A stretch of 64,000 nt of DNA. Source: Brachybacterium huguangmaarense (GTDB taxonomy: Bacteria > Actinomycetota > Actinomycetes > Actinomycetales > Dermabacteraceae). The DNA is taken from positions 186,001-250,000 of the forward strand of contig NZ_CP107020.1 in assembly GCF_025725725.1 (NCBI RefSeq), given 5' to 3'. The translations under genes and the position numbers were made by a program. The notes under the pieces were generated by a model that was not told where the DNA came from, did no database searches, and saw nothing but the letters and a program-made list of their open reading frames with translations. Shown here one piece after another: positions 1 through 8,686 of this stretch (its first letter is position 1; every line of letters starts with the position of its first letter).

Positions 1-482
1 GCCGGCTGCCCGTACGGCATGGCGGATCCGGGGGCGGCAGGCTGTCCGTACGACGTGGAGGATGCTCCCGGGGCGGCGGGCGATCCGTAGGGCCCGGGCT
101 GCCCGTACGATGCGGGCCGGCCGGAGGCCTCAGGCTGTCCGTACGGCGCCGGTCGCCCGTACGCCGCGGGGCCGGCCTCGGGCGTGCGTCCTCCCTCGGT
201 CGCGGAGCCAGCCGACCAGCCGGGGCCGGACGGCGTCGGCCAGGCCGGGTAGACGTCCGTGGGCTGCTCGTCGGCGGGCGTGGGCTCCGACGCCGGGTCG
301 CCTCCCGACGTCTGCGCACCGCCTGACGCCGGGGCGCCGTCCGCGGCCGGGCGCTCCGTGCCGGGCCGTGCCGCGTGGTCCCCGGCGGACGCGCGGTCGG
401 CGCCGGACGGCTCGTGCACGGGCGGCCAGGGCGCCGGGCGCGAGGGATCGGGCTGCGGCGTCGAGGACGGATCGGTGGTCAT
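1..482 (-). CDS. N-terminal part of a Pro/Gly-rich PYGQP-repeat protein (cut by window edge)
   Basis: The reading frame opens with ATG at 482 and stays open to base 1, giving about 160 residues with no stop. The start of the protein (MTTDPSSTPQPDPSRPAPW) and all that follows is rich in Pro, Gly, Ala and Ser. From about residue 110 a degenerate repeat built on PYGQP or SYGQP appears, coded by recurring CTGYCCGTACG words. Such disordered N-terminal tails are common in actinobacterial membrane proteins (TM2, RDD, DUF4190 or DUF4870 types) and in kinase-associated proteins. No membrane segment or domain lies inside the window, so the function cannot be assigned. It lies downstream of menD on the same strand, 64 bp away, and need not share its pathway. 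Confidence 0.7.
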   Translation of the reverse strand, partial: MTTDPSSTPQPDPSRPAPWPPVHEPSGADRASAGDHAARPGTERPAADGAPASGGAQTSGGDPASEPTPADEQPTDVYPAWPTPSGPGWSAGSATEGGRTPEAGPAAYGRPAPYGQPEASGRPASYGQPGPYGSPAAPGASSTSYGQPAAPGSAMPYGQP

Positions 483-546
483 GGCACGGCTCCTGTGATC
501 GGACGAGGCGGGGATCCCCCGCGCCGCCACAGCAGACCACACGATG

Positions 547-2229
547 TCAAGGGGTTTCCGGGACTGCGCTGACAGATTCCTGGACCACGAGGTCCTGGAC
601 CACGAGCATCCGGCGCCCCGAGGCGGGCTCGGCGAGGGCGTCCGCCAGGCCGTCGGCGTCCACCGGACGGGCCGGCACCCCGAGCGCGGCCGCGGCCGCC
701 GCGAGGTCGACGCCGTGCGGGGTCGTGAAGAAGCGGCGGAGCACCGCGGGCGGGGCGGCGACGTGCTCGAGTCCGGAGAAGATCCGGCCGCCGTCGTCGT
801 CGAGGACCACGATGTCGAGCTCGGGCTCGACCTCGTCGGGGCCGATGAGCAGGCCGGTGAGGTCGTGCAGCGCGGTGAGGTCCCCGATGAGGGCGCGCAC
901 GCGCCCGGCGGGGCGGCGACGGGCGAGGGCGTAGCCCGACGCGGTCGAGATCAGGCCGTCGATCCCGGCGAGACCGCGGTTGGCGACGATCGTGGCGGCG
1001 GTCGCGGGGGCGTGCCGCTCGAGGTCGCGCACGGTGCTCGAGGAGCCCACGACGAGCACGTCGTCGGGGCCGCTCGCGGCCCACACGGCGAGCGCCGCGC
1101 GGGCCTGCCAGGTCGCAGGAGGGGCCGGCTCGTCCGAGGCGCGCCAGGCCGCGAGGTAGCGCTGCTGGCGCTCGGCGGCCTCCTCGGTCTCCTCGCCGAC
1201 GGCGGCGGGCACCACGCGGCGGGCCCGCCGGGACGCGTCGGGCCAGGTGCCCGCCCGGTCGACGACGATCACGTCGACGTCGTCGGCGCCGAGCAGCCCG
1301 GAGACGACGGGCCGGGACAGGGTGGGATGGCCGAACACGACGGCGCGGTCGGGCCGCAGCGGGTGGTCGGCGCTCGCCATCACCTCGCCCAGCAGCTCGG
1401 GGTAGCCGACGATCATCGCGTCACCGGAGCGGGCGCCCGAGGAGGGCTCGGCCAGGAGCGGCAGGCGGTGGCGCTCCGCGAACGCGCGGGCGTCGGGTCC
1501 CGCGCCGTCGCCCGCGACCACGAGCGTGCGTCCCGTGAGCGGGATCGGAACCCCGGGCACCGCGGACGGCGCGACCCGCCGGGTGACGACGATGCTGGGG
1601 GACTCGGCGGCGGCGGGCGCGCTGCGGGGCGTGAGCGGGTCGCGCAGGCCGACGTTCAGGTGCACGGGCCCGGGCCGCTCCCCCGTCGCGGCGGCCACGG
1701 CGCGCGCGACGGCGTTCACAGCCGTGCGCAGCTCGGCGGGGGTCGCCCTCCCGGCGGCGGGGGCGGGCAGGTCGGAGGCCCACCGCACGGCGTCCCCGTA
1801 GAGCCCCGCCTGGTGCGTGGCCTGGTTGGCGCCCGTGTCGCGGAGCTCGGCGGGCCGGTCCGCGGTCAGGACGAGCAGGGGGACCCCGGCGTGGTGGGCC
1901 TCGAGCACGGCGGCGTGGAGGTGGGCGGTCGCGGTCCCGGAGGTGGTGACGACGGCGCCGGGATGCCGCGGGTCGGCGCGGGAGATGCCCAGGGCGGTGA
2001 AGGCGGCCGCGCGCTCGTCGATCCGCACGTGGGCGCGCACGAGCCCCGCCAGCTGCTCGTCCTGGAGGGCGTAGACGAAGGGGGCGCTGCGCGAGCCGGG
2101 GGCGATCACGAGGTCGCGCACGCCGAGGGCCGCGAGGGTCCGCAGGATCACCGTCGCCTCCTCGACCGCGCCGGAGCCGACCGGCCCGGGGGCGTCGATG
2201 CGGTCGGGGATCTCCTCGGGTGCGGTCAT
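547..2229 (-). CDS. menD: 2-succinyl-5-enolpyruvyl-6-hydroxy-3-cyclohexene-1-carboxylate synthase
   Basis: MenD is the thiamine-diphosphate enzyme that joins isochorismate and 2-oxoglutarate in menaquinone synthesis. The 560-residue product has the MenD landmarks: VIAPGSRSAPF near residue 42, the catalytic-Glu region DERAAAFTALGISR near residue 75, GDLTALHDLTGLL, and the C-terminal diphosphate/Mg site LDDDGGRIFSGLEH. An upstream in-frame ATG at 2262 would add 11 residues and overlap menC. The start at 2229 is preferred because it lies 4 bases past the menC stop at 2234, so the two genes probably form a menC-menD operon. Length fits the family (about 550-580). Identification is firm. Confidence 0.93.
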   Translation of the reverse strand: MTAPEEIPDRIDAPGPVGSGAVEEATVILRTLAALGVRDLVIAPGSRSAPFVYALQDEQLAGLVRAHVRIDERAAAFTALGISRADPRHPGAVVTTSGTATAHLHAAVLEAHHAGVPLLVLTADRPAELRDTGANQATHQAGLYGDAVRWASDLPAPAAGRATPAELRTAVNAVARAVAAATGERPGPVHLNVGLRDPLTPRSAPAAAESPSIVVTRRVAPSAVPGVPIPLTGRTLVVAGDGAGPDARAFAERHRLPLLAEPSSGARSGDAMIVGYPELLGEVMASADHPLRPDRAVVFGHPTLSRPVVSGLLGADDVDVIVVDRAGTWPDASRRARRVVPAAVGEETEEAAERQQRYLAAWRASDEPAPPATWQARAALAVWAASGPDDVLVVGSSSTVRDLERHAPATAATIVANRGLAGIDGLISTASGYALARRRPAGRVRALIGDLTALHDLTGLLIGPDEVEPELDIVVLDDDGGRIFSGLEHVAAPPAVLRRFFTTPHGVDLAAAAAALGVPARPVDADGLADALAEPASGRRMLVVQDLVVQESVSAVPETP

Positions 2230-2233
2230 GGCG

Positions 2234-3232
2234 TCAGGGTAGCGGGAGGGCGTGGGCCGCACAGGCGTCGAGGCGGCGCTGCCAGCGGGCGGCGAGGTCC
2301 GCGTCGGCGCTCGCGGACGCGAGCAGCTCCTCGTCGGGGACCGGCCGGCACACGGGCAGGGAGCCGGCGGTGGCGCGCAGGGCGGGCCTGACCACGTCCG
2401 CCGTCAGGAGGGCGCCGGTGGCCAGGCCGCACGCGAAGGGCAGCTCCGGCAGGGCCGCCGCGGCGGCGACGCCTGCGGACAGGCCGATGCCGGTCTCGAG
2501 CGCGGAGGAGAGGACGACGGGCAGCCCGGCGGCCTCGGCGAGGGCCAGGCAGCGGCGGATGCCGCCGAGTGGCTGGACCTTCATCACGAGCAGGTCCGCG
2601 GCGCCCGCGCGGGCCACGCGCAGCGGGTCCTCGGCGCGGCGGACGAGCTCGTCGGCGGCGACCGGGACGTCGACCCCGCGGCGCACGGCCGCGAGGTCCT
2701 CGAGCGTCGCGACGGGCTGCTCGACGTATTCGAGGCCGCCCGCGGCACGGTCGAGGACCGGGATCGCGGCGAGCGCCTCGGAGCGGCTCCAGGCGGCGTT
2801 GGCGTCGATGCGGATGCGGGCCTGCGGCCCCATCGCCTCGCGCACGGCCGCGAGCCGGGCGGCGTCCTCGGCGAGCGACGAGCCGGGGTCGGCGACCTTG
2901 ACCTTCGCGGTGCCCGCGCCTCCGACGAGCGCGATCTCCCGTGCCCGCTGCGGGGGGACGACGGGCACGGTGACGTTGACGGGGACGCGGTCGCGCCGGG
3001 GGGCGGGACGCTCGGTCGTGGCGTCCTCGACGGCCGCGGCGAGCCACGCCGCGGACTCGGGGACGTCGTAGTCCCAGAACGGCGAGAACTCGCTCCAGCC
3101 GGCCGGCCCGTCGAGCAGCACCCCGTCGCGCACCGTGATGCGCCGGAAGCGCGTCGTCATGGGCACGGCGTAGGCCACGGCCCGCTCGATGCCCCGCTCC
3201 CGCAGCGGCGCCGGGACGGCGAGCTCGCTCAT
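2234..3232 (-). CDS. menC: o-succinylbenzoate synthase
   Basis: MenC dehydrates SHCHC to o-succinylbenzoate, the step after MenD/MenH. The 332-residue product is an enolase-superfamily barrel with the expected catalytic series: KVKV (acid/base Lys), RIDANAAW (metal Asp), EYVEQPV (metal Glu), VAADEL (metal Asp) and LLVMKVQPLGG (second Lys). The frame stays open far upstream, but homology begins only at this ATG; a second in-frame ATG lies about 24 codons in, so the exact N-terminus is uncertain. The stop is 4 bases before menD. The region to the divergent GNAT gene (3233-3382) should hold promoters for both directions. Confidence 0.92.
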   Translation of the reverse strand: MSELAVPAPLRERGIERAVAYAVPMTTRFRRITVRDGVLLDGPAGWSEFSPFWDYDVPESAAWLAAAVEDATTERPAPRRDRVPVNVTVPVVPPQRAREIALVGGAGTAKVKVADPGSSLAEDAARLAAVREAMGPQARIRIDANAAWSRSEALAAIPVLDRAAGGLEYVEQPVATLEDLAAVRRGVDVPVAADELVRRAEDPLRVARAGAADLLVMKVQPLGGIRRCLALAEAAGLPVVLSSALETGIGLSAGVAAAAALPELPFACGLATGALLTADVVRPALRATAGSLPVCRPVPDEELLASASADADLAARWQRRLDACAAHALPLP

Positions 3233-3382
3233 GCCCAGGTCCGTGCGACGCGGCGGACGGGGCGGTGGGGACGCGGCACGGGGCCTCCTGGGCTGGACGA
3301 CGGGGTCGGACGGGCGGGGCCGTCGGCAGGGCCCGCTGCCGGGCCCGCCTCCACTCTCGCACGACGATGGGAGGATCGGGAC

Positions 3383-3955
3383 ATGAGCACCGCCGCCGTT
3401 CCCCGTCCCTCGGGCCCCGCCCGCATCGCCCTGCGCCGCGTCCGCGCCGACGACGCCCCGGCCGTCCGTGCCGCCTTCGCCGCGAGCGCCGACATGGGCC
3501 GCCAGGGCGACGTGAGCGATCTCGACAGCGCCCGGCAGTACGTCGACTGGCTCCTGACCGGTGGTCGCGAGGCGGTCGCGATCACCGTCGCCGACGCGCT
3601 CGTCGGGCTCGTGGGGGTGAGCGTGGACGCGGGCAACCGCAGCGGCTGGGTCTTCTACTGGATGCACACGACCCACCGCGGGCGTTCCCTGACCTCGCGC
3701 GCCGTCGCCACGGTGTGCGATCGGGCGCTGGCCCCCGTGGCCGCCGGCGGGTGGGGCCTCGAACGCCTCGAGCTGGGGCATCGCGTCGACAACCCCGCCT
3801 CGGGGGCGGTGGCCCGCGCCGCGGGATTCCTCGTCGAGGGCCGCGAACGGGCGAAGTTCCTCATCGGCGGCGAGCGGGTCGACGTCCTGGCCTACGGGCG
3901 GCTGCGCAGCGACCCGGCGGCGGGCACCGCACCCCTCCCGTGGCAGGACGCCTGA
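3383..3955 (+). CDS. GNAT-family N-acetyltransferase
   Basis: This 190-residue protein resembles RimJ/RimL-type acyltransferases, which move an acetyl group from acetyl-CoA to an amine. The pattern is an N-terminal beta-alpha unit (IALRRVRADDAPAVRAAF), a central YWMHTTHRGRSLTSRAV stretch in the place of the acetyl-CoA binding motif A (R-G-x-x-x-x), and the usual LELGHRVDNPASGAVARAAGF (N, S and A-G-F) segment of RimJ-like proteins. The ATG at 3383 follows GGAGGATCGGG, which serves as ribosome binding site. It stands alone between the menC-menD pair and menB; the substrate is unknown. Confidence 0.75.
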   Translation: MSTAAVPRPSGPARIALRRVRADDAPAVRAAFAASADMGRQGDVSDLDSARQYVDWLLTGGREAVAITVADALVGLVGVSVDAGNRSGWVFYWMHTTHRGRSLTSRAVATVCDRALAPVAAGGWGLERLELGHRVDNPASGAVARAAGFLVEGRERAKFLIGGERVDVLAYGRLRSDPAAGTAPLPWQDA

Positions 3956-4015
3956 GCGCCCTCCCGGTCTCCGGGACGAGCCGTACGCCGGGGCGGACGC
4001 GTCTACCCTGAACCC

Positions 4016-4999
4016 ATGCCCGACACCACCCCCATCGGCGCCCCCGCGCTGCCCGCCCTCGTCTCGGAGACCTTCGACCCCACGCGCTGGCGCGACATCG
4101 GCGAGGCGGAGCTCGTGGGCCCCGCCTTCACCGACATCACCTACCACCGGGCCGTGGACCGCACCGGGGGCGCGCCGCGCGACCTGCCGTGCGTGCGGAT
4201 CGCCTTCGACCGTCCCGAGGTCCGCAACGCGTTCCGCCCCCACACGGTCGACGAGCTGTACCGCGCCCTCGACCATGCCCGGCTGGACACCGGGGTGGGC
4301 GTGATCCTGCTGACCGGCAACGGCCCCTCGGAGCGCGACGGCGGCCGCGCCTTCTGCTCGGGGGGCGACCAGCGCATCCGCGGACGCTCGGGCTATCAGT
4401 ACGCCGACGGCGAGGACTCCGCGACCGTGCGCGCCGGGCAGGCCGGGCGCCTGCACATCCTCGAGGTCCAGCGCCTGATCCGCACGATGGGCAAGGTCGT
4501 GATCGCCGTGGTCAACGGCTGGGCGGCCGGCGGCGGTCATTCGCTGCACGTCGTCGCGGACCTCTCGATCGCCTCGCGCGAGCACGCCCGCTTCAAGCAG
4601 ACCGACGCGAACGTCGGCTCCTTCGACGGCGGCTACGGCAGCGCGTACCTCGCCAAGCAGGTCGGCCAGAAGCGCGCCCGCGAGATCTTCTTCCTCGCCG
4701 AGGAGTACTCGGCCCAGGACGCCTACGGCTTCGGCGGCGTCAACCGCGTGGTCGACCACGCCCGCCTCGAGGACGAGGCGCTCGCGATGGCGGCGACGAT
4801 CGCGACCAAGTCCCCCCAGGCGATCCGCATGCTCAAGTTCGCCTTCAACCTCGCCGACGACGGGCTGATGGGCCAGCAGGTCTTCGCGGGCGAGGCCACC
4901 CGCCTGGCCTACATGACCGACGAGGCGGTCGAGGGGCGCGACGCGTTCCTCGAGCACCGCGCCCCCGACTGGTCCGCCTTCGGGCACCCCCAGGGATGA
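4016..4999 (+). CDS. menB: 1,4-dihydroxy-2-naphthoyl-CoA synthase
   Basis: MenB closes the ring of o-succinylbenzoyl-CoA to give 1,4-dihydroxy-2-naphthoyl-CoA. The 327-residue product is a crotonase-fold enzyme. Visible marks are RIAFDRPEVRNAFRPHTVDEL (substrate entry), FCSGGDQRIRG (oxyanion hole), VNGWAAGGGHSLHVVADL (second oxyanion loop) and ANVGSFDGGYGSAYLA (catalytic loop of MenB). The C-terminal EHRAPDWSAFGHPQG fits the family end. It has the N-terminal extension typical of actinobacterial MenB. The stop overlaps the menE start (ATGA at 4996-4999), so the two are translationally coupled. Confidence 0.95.
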   Translation: MPDTTPIGAPALPALVSETFDPTRWRDIGEAELVGPAFTDITYHRAVDRTGGAPRDLPCVRIAFDRPEVRNAFRPHTVDELYRALDHARLDTGVGVILLTGNGPSERDGGRAFCSGGDQRIRGRSGYQYADGEDSATVRAGQAGRLHILEVQRLIRTMGKVVIAVVNGWAAGGGHSLHVVADLSIASREHARFKQTDANVGSFDGGYGSAYLAKQVGQKRAREIFFLAEEYSAQDAYGFGGVNRVVDHARLEDEALAMAATIATKSPQAIRMLKFAFNLADDGLMGQQVFAGEATRLAYMTDEAVEGRDAFLEHRAPDWSAFGHPQG

Positions 5000-6318
5000 G
5001 CGGCGCGCTCCGGACATCGTGGCTGCGGCCGGCCCCGTTCCACGGCACGCCCGCCTCGCTCACCGAGCACGTCGAGGCCGTCGGGGCCATGATGCGCGGC
5101 GAGGGCCGCCTGTGGCTGGGTCCCTTCGCGCCGCCCGCCTCCCTGCCCGCCGAGCTCGAGCAGACGGCCCTGGTCGTGCCGACCTCCGGCTCGACCGGGG
5201 GCGCCAAGGCGGTCGCGCTGGCCCTGTCCGCGCTCGTGGCGAGCCAGGACGCGACGGCCCGTCGCCTCGGCGGCGACGCCGGCCCCGCCCGCGGGCACGG
5301 GCTGTGGCTGCCCCTGCTGCCGCCCACGCACATCGCGGGCATCCAGGTGATCGCCCGTGCCTGGCGGGCCGCCGAGCTGCGTGATCGTCCCGGGCCCCTC
5401 CTGCCCGGTGAGCTGCCCGCCCTCGCGACGCACTTCGACGCGGACGCGTTCACGGCCGCCGCCGAGCCCGCTCTCGCCGAGGCCGAGGCCCTCGGCGTCG
5501 CGGCCTTCACCTCCCTCGTCCCCACCCAGCTGGCCCGGCTGCTCGCGGATCGCTCGCGAGCCGGGGCGCGCGCGATCGAGCTGCTGGGACGCTTCGAGGC
5601 CGTGCTGCTGGGCGGCGCGGCCACGCCCCCTGCGCTGCTGGGCCGGTCCCGGGCGGCGGGGGTCGCCGCATGCACGACCTACGGCTCGAGCGAGACGGCG
5701 GGCGGCTGCGTGTACGACGGCGCACCGCTCGACGGCGTGCGCCTGCGCCTCGCCGACCCCGGCTCCTCCGGCGACGGCGGGGCGGCGGTGTCGACCCCGG
5801 ACGGGACCGGCCGCCTCGTCATCGCCTCCCCCACCCTCGCCCTCGGCTACGTGCATGCGAACGGCACGGCCGAGGCCAGCACGTTCCGCACCTCCCCCGA
5901 GGGCCGCGAGTTCGTGACCTCCGATCTCGCCCGGATCGAGGACGGGCGCCTGGAGATCCTCGGCCGCGCGGACGACGTGATCGTGACGGGCGGGCGCAAG
6001 GTCCTCCCCCAGGACGTCGAGCGGGCGCTCGACGCGCATCCCGATCTCGAGGGGCGTCTCGCCGGGCGGGTCGTCGTCGGCGTGCCCGACCCCGAGTGGG
6101 GGGAGCGGCTCGTCGCCCTCGTGGCCCCGACCCCCGGGACGAGCGCGGCCGAGCGCACGATGCTCGCCGAGCTGGTCCCGACGGCGCTGCGCCACAGCCT
6201 GCTGCCCGCGCACGCCGTGCCCAAGACCACGCTGCTCGTCGAGGAGATCCCGCTGCTCGGCATCGGTAAGATCGATCGGTCCGCCGCCCGCCGGATCGCG
6301 AGCTCCCGCTGCCGCTGA
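4996..6318 (+). CDS. menE: o-succinylbenzoate-CoA ligase
   Basis: MenE activates o-succinylbenzoate with ATP and CoA to supply the MenB substrate. The 440-residue protein is an acyl-adenylate-forming enzyme: P-loop-like VVPTSGSTGGAKAVAL near residue 60, TYGSSETAGGCVYDG (adenine site), GRADDVIVTGGRKVLPQDVE (hinge and A8) and the catalytic Lys in LGIGKIDR near the C-terminus. The ATG overlaps the menB stop. It is shorter than general acyl-CoA synthetases (about 500-550), as is normal for actinobacterial MenE. Confidence 0.93.
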   Translation: MSGALRTSWLRPAPFHGTPASLTEHVEAVGAMMRGEGRLWLGPFAPPASLPAELEQTALVVPTSGSTGGAKAVALALSALVASQDATARRLGGDAGPARGHGLWLPLLPPTHIAGIQVIARAWRAAELRDRPGPLLPGELPALATHFDADAFTAAAEPALAEAEALGVAAFTSLVPTQLARLLADRSRAGARAIELLGRFEAVLLGGAATPPALLGRSRAAGVAACTTYGSSETAGGCVYDGAPLDGVRLRLADPGSSGDGGAAVSTPDGTGRLVIASPTLALGYVHANGTAEASTFRTSPEGREFVTSDLARIEDGRLEILGRADDVIVTGGRKVLPQDVERALDAHPDLEGRLAGRVVVGVPDPEWGERLVALVAPTPGTSAAERTMLAELVPTALRHSLLPAHAVPKTTLLVEEIPLLGIGKIDRSAARRIASSRCR

Positions 6319-6392
6319 GCGCCGGGCCGGCCATCGCCGCGTCACCGGCCGCTCCGATCCGCGGCGACCGTCACCGAACAGGAAGGCAGTCC

Positions 6393-7289
6393 GTGGCCAC
6401 GTTCTTCCAGTGGGTCGAGGGCTCGCGCCCGCGCACCTGGCCCGCCGCCGTCGCCCCCGTGGCCGCCGGCACGGGCGCCGCGCTCCAGCAGATCGGGCAC
6501 CTGGGCCTCGACGTCGGGGCGGGCACCGTCGTCGCACGTGCCCTGGTGGCCCTCGGGGTCGCCCTCGCGCTCCAGATCGGCGTCAACTACGCCAACGACT
6601 ACTCCGACGGGGTGCGCGGCACCGACGACGACCGGGTCGGCCCGTTCCGGCTGACCGGCTCCCGCGCCGCCGCACCGGGGGCCGTCAAGCGCGCCGCCGT
6701 GCTCGCGCTCGGCATCGGCGGGGTCCTGGGCGTGGTCCTCACCGCGATGGCCGGCGCGTGGTGGATGCTCGTCGTCGGGGCGGCCGCCGTGCTCGCCGCG
6801 TGGTTCTACACGGGCGGCACACGGCCCTACGGCTACATGGGGCTCGGCGAGGTGTTCGTCTTCGTGTTCTTCGGGCTCGTGGCCGTGATGGGCACGGCCT
6901 ACGCGATCACGCTGCGCTTCTCCTGGGTCGCGCTGCTCGCGGCCTGCGCGATCGGGCTGCTCGCGGTCGCCGTGCTCGTCACCAACAACCTGCGGGACAT
7001 CCCCTCGGACACGGTGTCCGGCAAGCACACGCTCGCGGTGCGCCTGGGCGATCGCCGGACGCGGCTGCTGTTCGCGGCGTGCACGCTGCTCCCCTTCGTG
7101 CTCCTGATCCCGGTCATGGTCGTGCAGTGGCCGACGCTGCTCGTGCTGCTCGCCCTGCCCCTCGCGGTGGTGCCGGTGCGGCTCGTGCTGGCGGGCGCGG
7201 CGGGGCGCGCCCTGATCCCGGTGCTCGGGGGCACGGGGCGCCTCGAGCTCGTGTTCTCGCTCCTGCTGCTGATCGGCCTCGCCGTCTGA
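6393..7289 (+). CDS. menA: 1,4-dihydroxy-2-naphthoate polyprenyltransferase
   Basis: MenA attaches the polyprenyl tail to dihydroxynaphthoate in the membrane, giving demethylmenaquinone. The 298-residue protein is a UbiA-family enzyme with about eight or nine membrane segments. The first Asp-rich prenyl-diphosphate/Mg site is NYANDYSDGVRGTDDDR near residue 70, and the second is NNLRDIPSDTVSGKHTLAVR near residue 195. The start is GTG at 6393, supported by AGGAAGG at 6380-6386; no ATG nearby has such a site. It follows menE by 74 bp on the same strand and probably shares its transcript. Confidence 0.93.
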   Translation: MATFFQWVEGSRPRTWPAAVAPVAAGTGAALQQIGHLGLDVGAGTVVARALVALGVALALQIGVNYANDYSDGVRGTDDDRVGPFRLTGSRAAAPGAVKRAAVLALGIGGVLGVVLTAMAGAWWMLVVGAAAVLAAWFYTGGTRPYGYMGLGEVFVFVFFGLVAVMGTAYAITLRFSWVALLAACAIGLLAVAVLVTNNLRDIPSDTVSGKHTLAVRLGDRRTRLLFAACTLLPFVLLIPVMVVQWPTLLVLLALPLAVVPVRLVLAGAAGRALIPVLGGTGRLELVFSLLLLIGLAV

Positions 7290-7359
7290 GCGCGGGCGCA
7301 GCGGTCAGCAGCACGCGTCATGGTCGGCGGGAGAGCGCGACCGGCAGGAGACTGCGAGG

Positions 7360-7725
7360 TCAGCGGGAGGCATCGCCCCGACGCCGCGTCGCCGAGGCGG
7401 TCTGCTCGTCGGCCTTCCCGGCCGTGTCCTCGTCGTCCGGCGCGGGCGTGCTCCCGACCTCGGCGTCCATGAGGGCGTCCTCCTCGTCCGCGTCCTCGTC
7501 GTGCTTCTCGCCCTTGCGCGCGCGGCGCCTCTCGTCGGCCCGCTGCCAGCGCTCGGCGGCCTGGTTCCGCGGCCGACGCAGCACCAGGATCGACAGAAGC
7601 AGCGCGATGAGCGCGGCCAGGATGCCCGAGAGGTAGAAGCCGAAGGACGTCAGGGTGTAGAGCAGCCACCAGACGCCGGCGAGGATCGCCAGGCGCAGCA
7701 GGGAGTAGACGAGCACATCGCGCAT
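7360..7725 (-). CDS. DUF4229-type small membrane protein
   Basis: A 121-residue protein starting MRDVLVYSLLRLAILAGVWW. Two hydrophobic segments (about residues 5-22 and 27-45) are followed by a basic stretch RRPRNQAAERWQRADERRRARKG and an acidic, disordered tail. This matches the actinobacterial DUF4229 pattern, whose function is unknown and which often lies beside menaquinone genes. The frame is open another 47 codons upstream, but that part is low-complexity Arg/Ala coding and lacks hydrophobic start features, so the ATG at 7725 is chosen. It converges on menA, with a gap of 70 bp. Confidence 0.7.
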   Translation of the reverse strand: MRDVLVYSLLRLAILAGVWWLLYTLTSFGFYLSGILAALIALLLSILVLRRPRNQAAERWQRADERRRARKGEKHDEDADEEDALMDAEVGSTPAPDDEDTAGKADEQTASATRRRGDASR

Positions 7726-7894
7726 GGGGTTCAGGGTAGACGCGCGAGCCTGGGAGGCGCGGCGCCGGCGAGGTGGGCGTCGATCCGGGGCTGTCGCGAG
7801 GTGTCGTGGTGGATCGGTCGCGGCGCCGGACCGGGCGGTCGGACCTGCCACGGCGTCCCGGCGCACGTCCAGCGGCCCGACCTAGACTGGACTC

Positions 7895-8263
7895 ATGCCC
7901 CGCGCCCTCCTGGCCGTCGCCTCCATCGCCCTCACGGTCTTCGCTCTCGCCGACTGCATCCAGACCGCGGACTCCCGGGTGCGCGGGATCCCGAAGTGGG
8001 CGTGGATCATCCTCGTGGTGCTGATCCCCTGGGTCGGCCCGATCACGTGGCTGCTCGTGGGCAAGGACCGGACGCCCGGTGCCGATGACCTGGGCGCACG
8101 CAACGGCTCCCGCGGCCGGCCTGCCCCCGGCCGTTCAGGCCCTCTCGCTCCCGACGAGGATCCCGATTTCCTGCGCCGGCTCGATGAGGAGATCCGCCGC
8201 GAGCGGCGCGAGCGCGAGCAGCGGGACCGTCACGGCGACGACGGACCGCCTTCCCCGGCCTGA
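7895..8263 (+). CDS. small membrane protein with PLD nuclease N-terminal-like (PLDc_N) domain
   Basis: A 122-residue protein with two membrane segments: residues 4-20 (LLAVASIALTVFALADCI) and 35-55 (WAWIILVVLIPWVGPITWLL). The pattern of a first helix ending ADCI, a short loop with PKWAW, and WVGPITWLLVGK is the PLDc_N domain, a transmembrane hairpin also found as a stand-alone protein in Actinobacteria. The remaining 65 residues are charged and probably cytoplasmic. It diverges from the DUF4229 gene across 169 bp. No catalytic residues are present, so no enzyme role is claimed. Confidence 0.7.
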   Translation: MPRALLAVASIALTVFALADCIQTADSRVRGIPKWAWIILVVLIPWVGPITWLLVGKDRTPGADDLGARNGSRGRPAPGRSGPLAPDEDPDFLRRLDEEIRRERREREQRDRHGDDGPPSPA

Positions 8264-8544
8264 GCTGCCCGCGACCTGAGGCCCGGACCGCCTTCGGCTC
8301 CCGTCGCCGGCACGAGCCCGCTCACGGACCGTGGCAGAGCGCCGACGGTCCGCTCCGGGGCACATCGCGGCCACAAGGGCCCAGCCGCGGCCGATCCGAC
8401 GCTGCGCGGGTCTCGTCCGTCGCAGCCCGGCCACACCGCCCCACCGCTGGGCACCACAGCCTCGGCCGGTGGGCGCCGTCGGGTCCGAGACTGCGCGTGG
8501 GCCCTGCTGGCGTGACGCTCCCCTCGGGCATCTCGCGTGCTCGA

Positions 8545-8573
8545 TCATCGAGATCGCCCTGTCCGGGGGGAAT
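8545..8573 (+). repeat. Decayed half copy of the hairpin repeat
   Basis: The segment starts with ATCATCGAGATCGCC and continues as CTGTCCGGGGGGAAT. This follows one arm of the hairpin at 51697-51753 (CATCGAGATCGCACTTTCC then GGCGGAAT) with a few changes, and it has no second arm of its own. It lies just upstream of the full hairpin at 8592. The same arrangement is found at 50207, upstream of the second hairpin. Confidence 0.6.
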
Positions 8574-8591
8574 CGGCACGGCCGCGTACGA

Positions 8592-8648
8592 CGAGATCGC
8601 CATATCGGGCGGAACTCTTCGCGAGTTCCGCCCGATATGGCGATCTCG
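8592..8648 (+). repeat. Perfect 26-bp inverted repeat with 5-base loop (copy 1)
   Basis: The left arm 8592-8617 begins CGAGATCGC and ends GGCGGAACTC; the right arm 8623-8648 is its exact reverse complement; the loop is TTCGC. The stem is too long and too perfect for chance, and it lacks the T-run of a terminator. The ccsB stop lies 39 bp to the right, so on the minus strand the hairpin sits downstream of the cytochrome c operon. A second copy with the same stem and loop lengths but different inner bases is at 51697-51753. Confidence 0.85.
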
Positions 8649-8686
8649 AGGCGGCGTGTGCTCGGTCCGGCACACCCGGCTCAGAC

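Larger units (their letters stand above)
8264..8686. other. 423-bp non-coding stretch with hairpin repeat
   Basis: No convincing gene is seen between the PLDc_N-like gene and the ccsB stop. The open frames here have the run-on Arg/Pro/Ala composition of shadow frames and no ribosome binding site. The right half holds the half-element at 8545-8573 and the perfect hairpin at 8592-8648, both described separately. The left part, 8264-8540, shows no repeat or promoter that I can defend. Confidence 0.6.

Noticed and set aside
544-2391. Long open frame on the plus strand over menD
   Set aside because: A shadow of menD, which has all enzyme motifs; the plus translation has none.
8592-8648. Hairpin as a simple terminator of ccsB
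   Set aside because: A 26-bp perfect stem without T-run, with a co-varying partner copy 43 kb away and a linked half-element, is more than a terminator needs; termination may still be a side effect.
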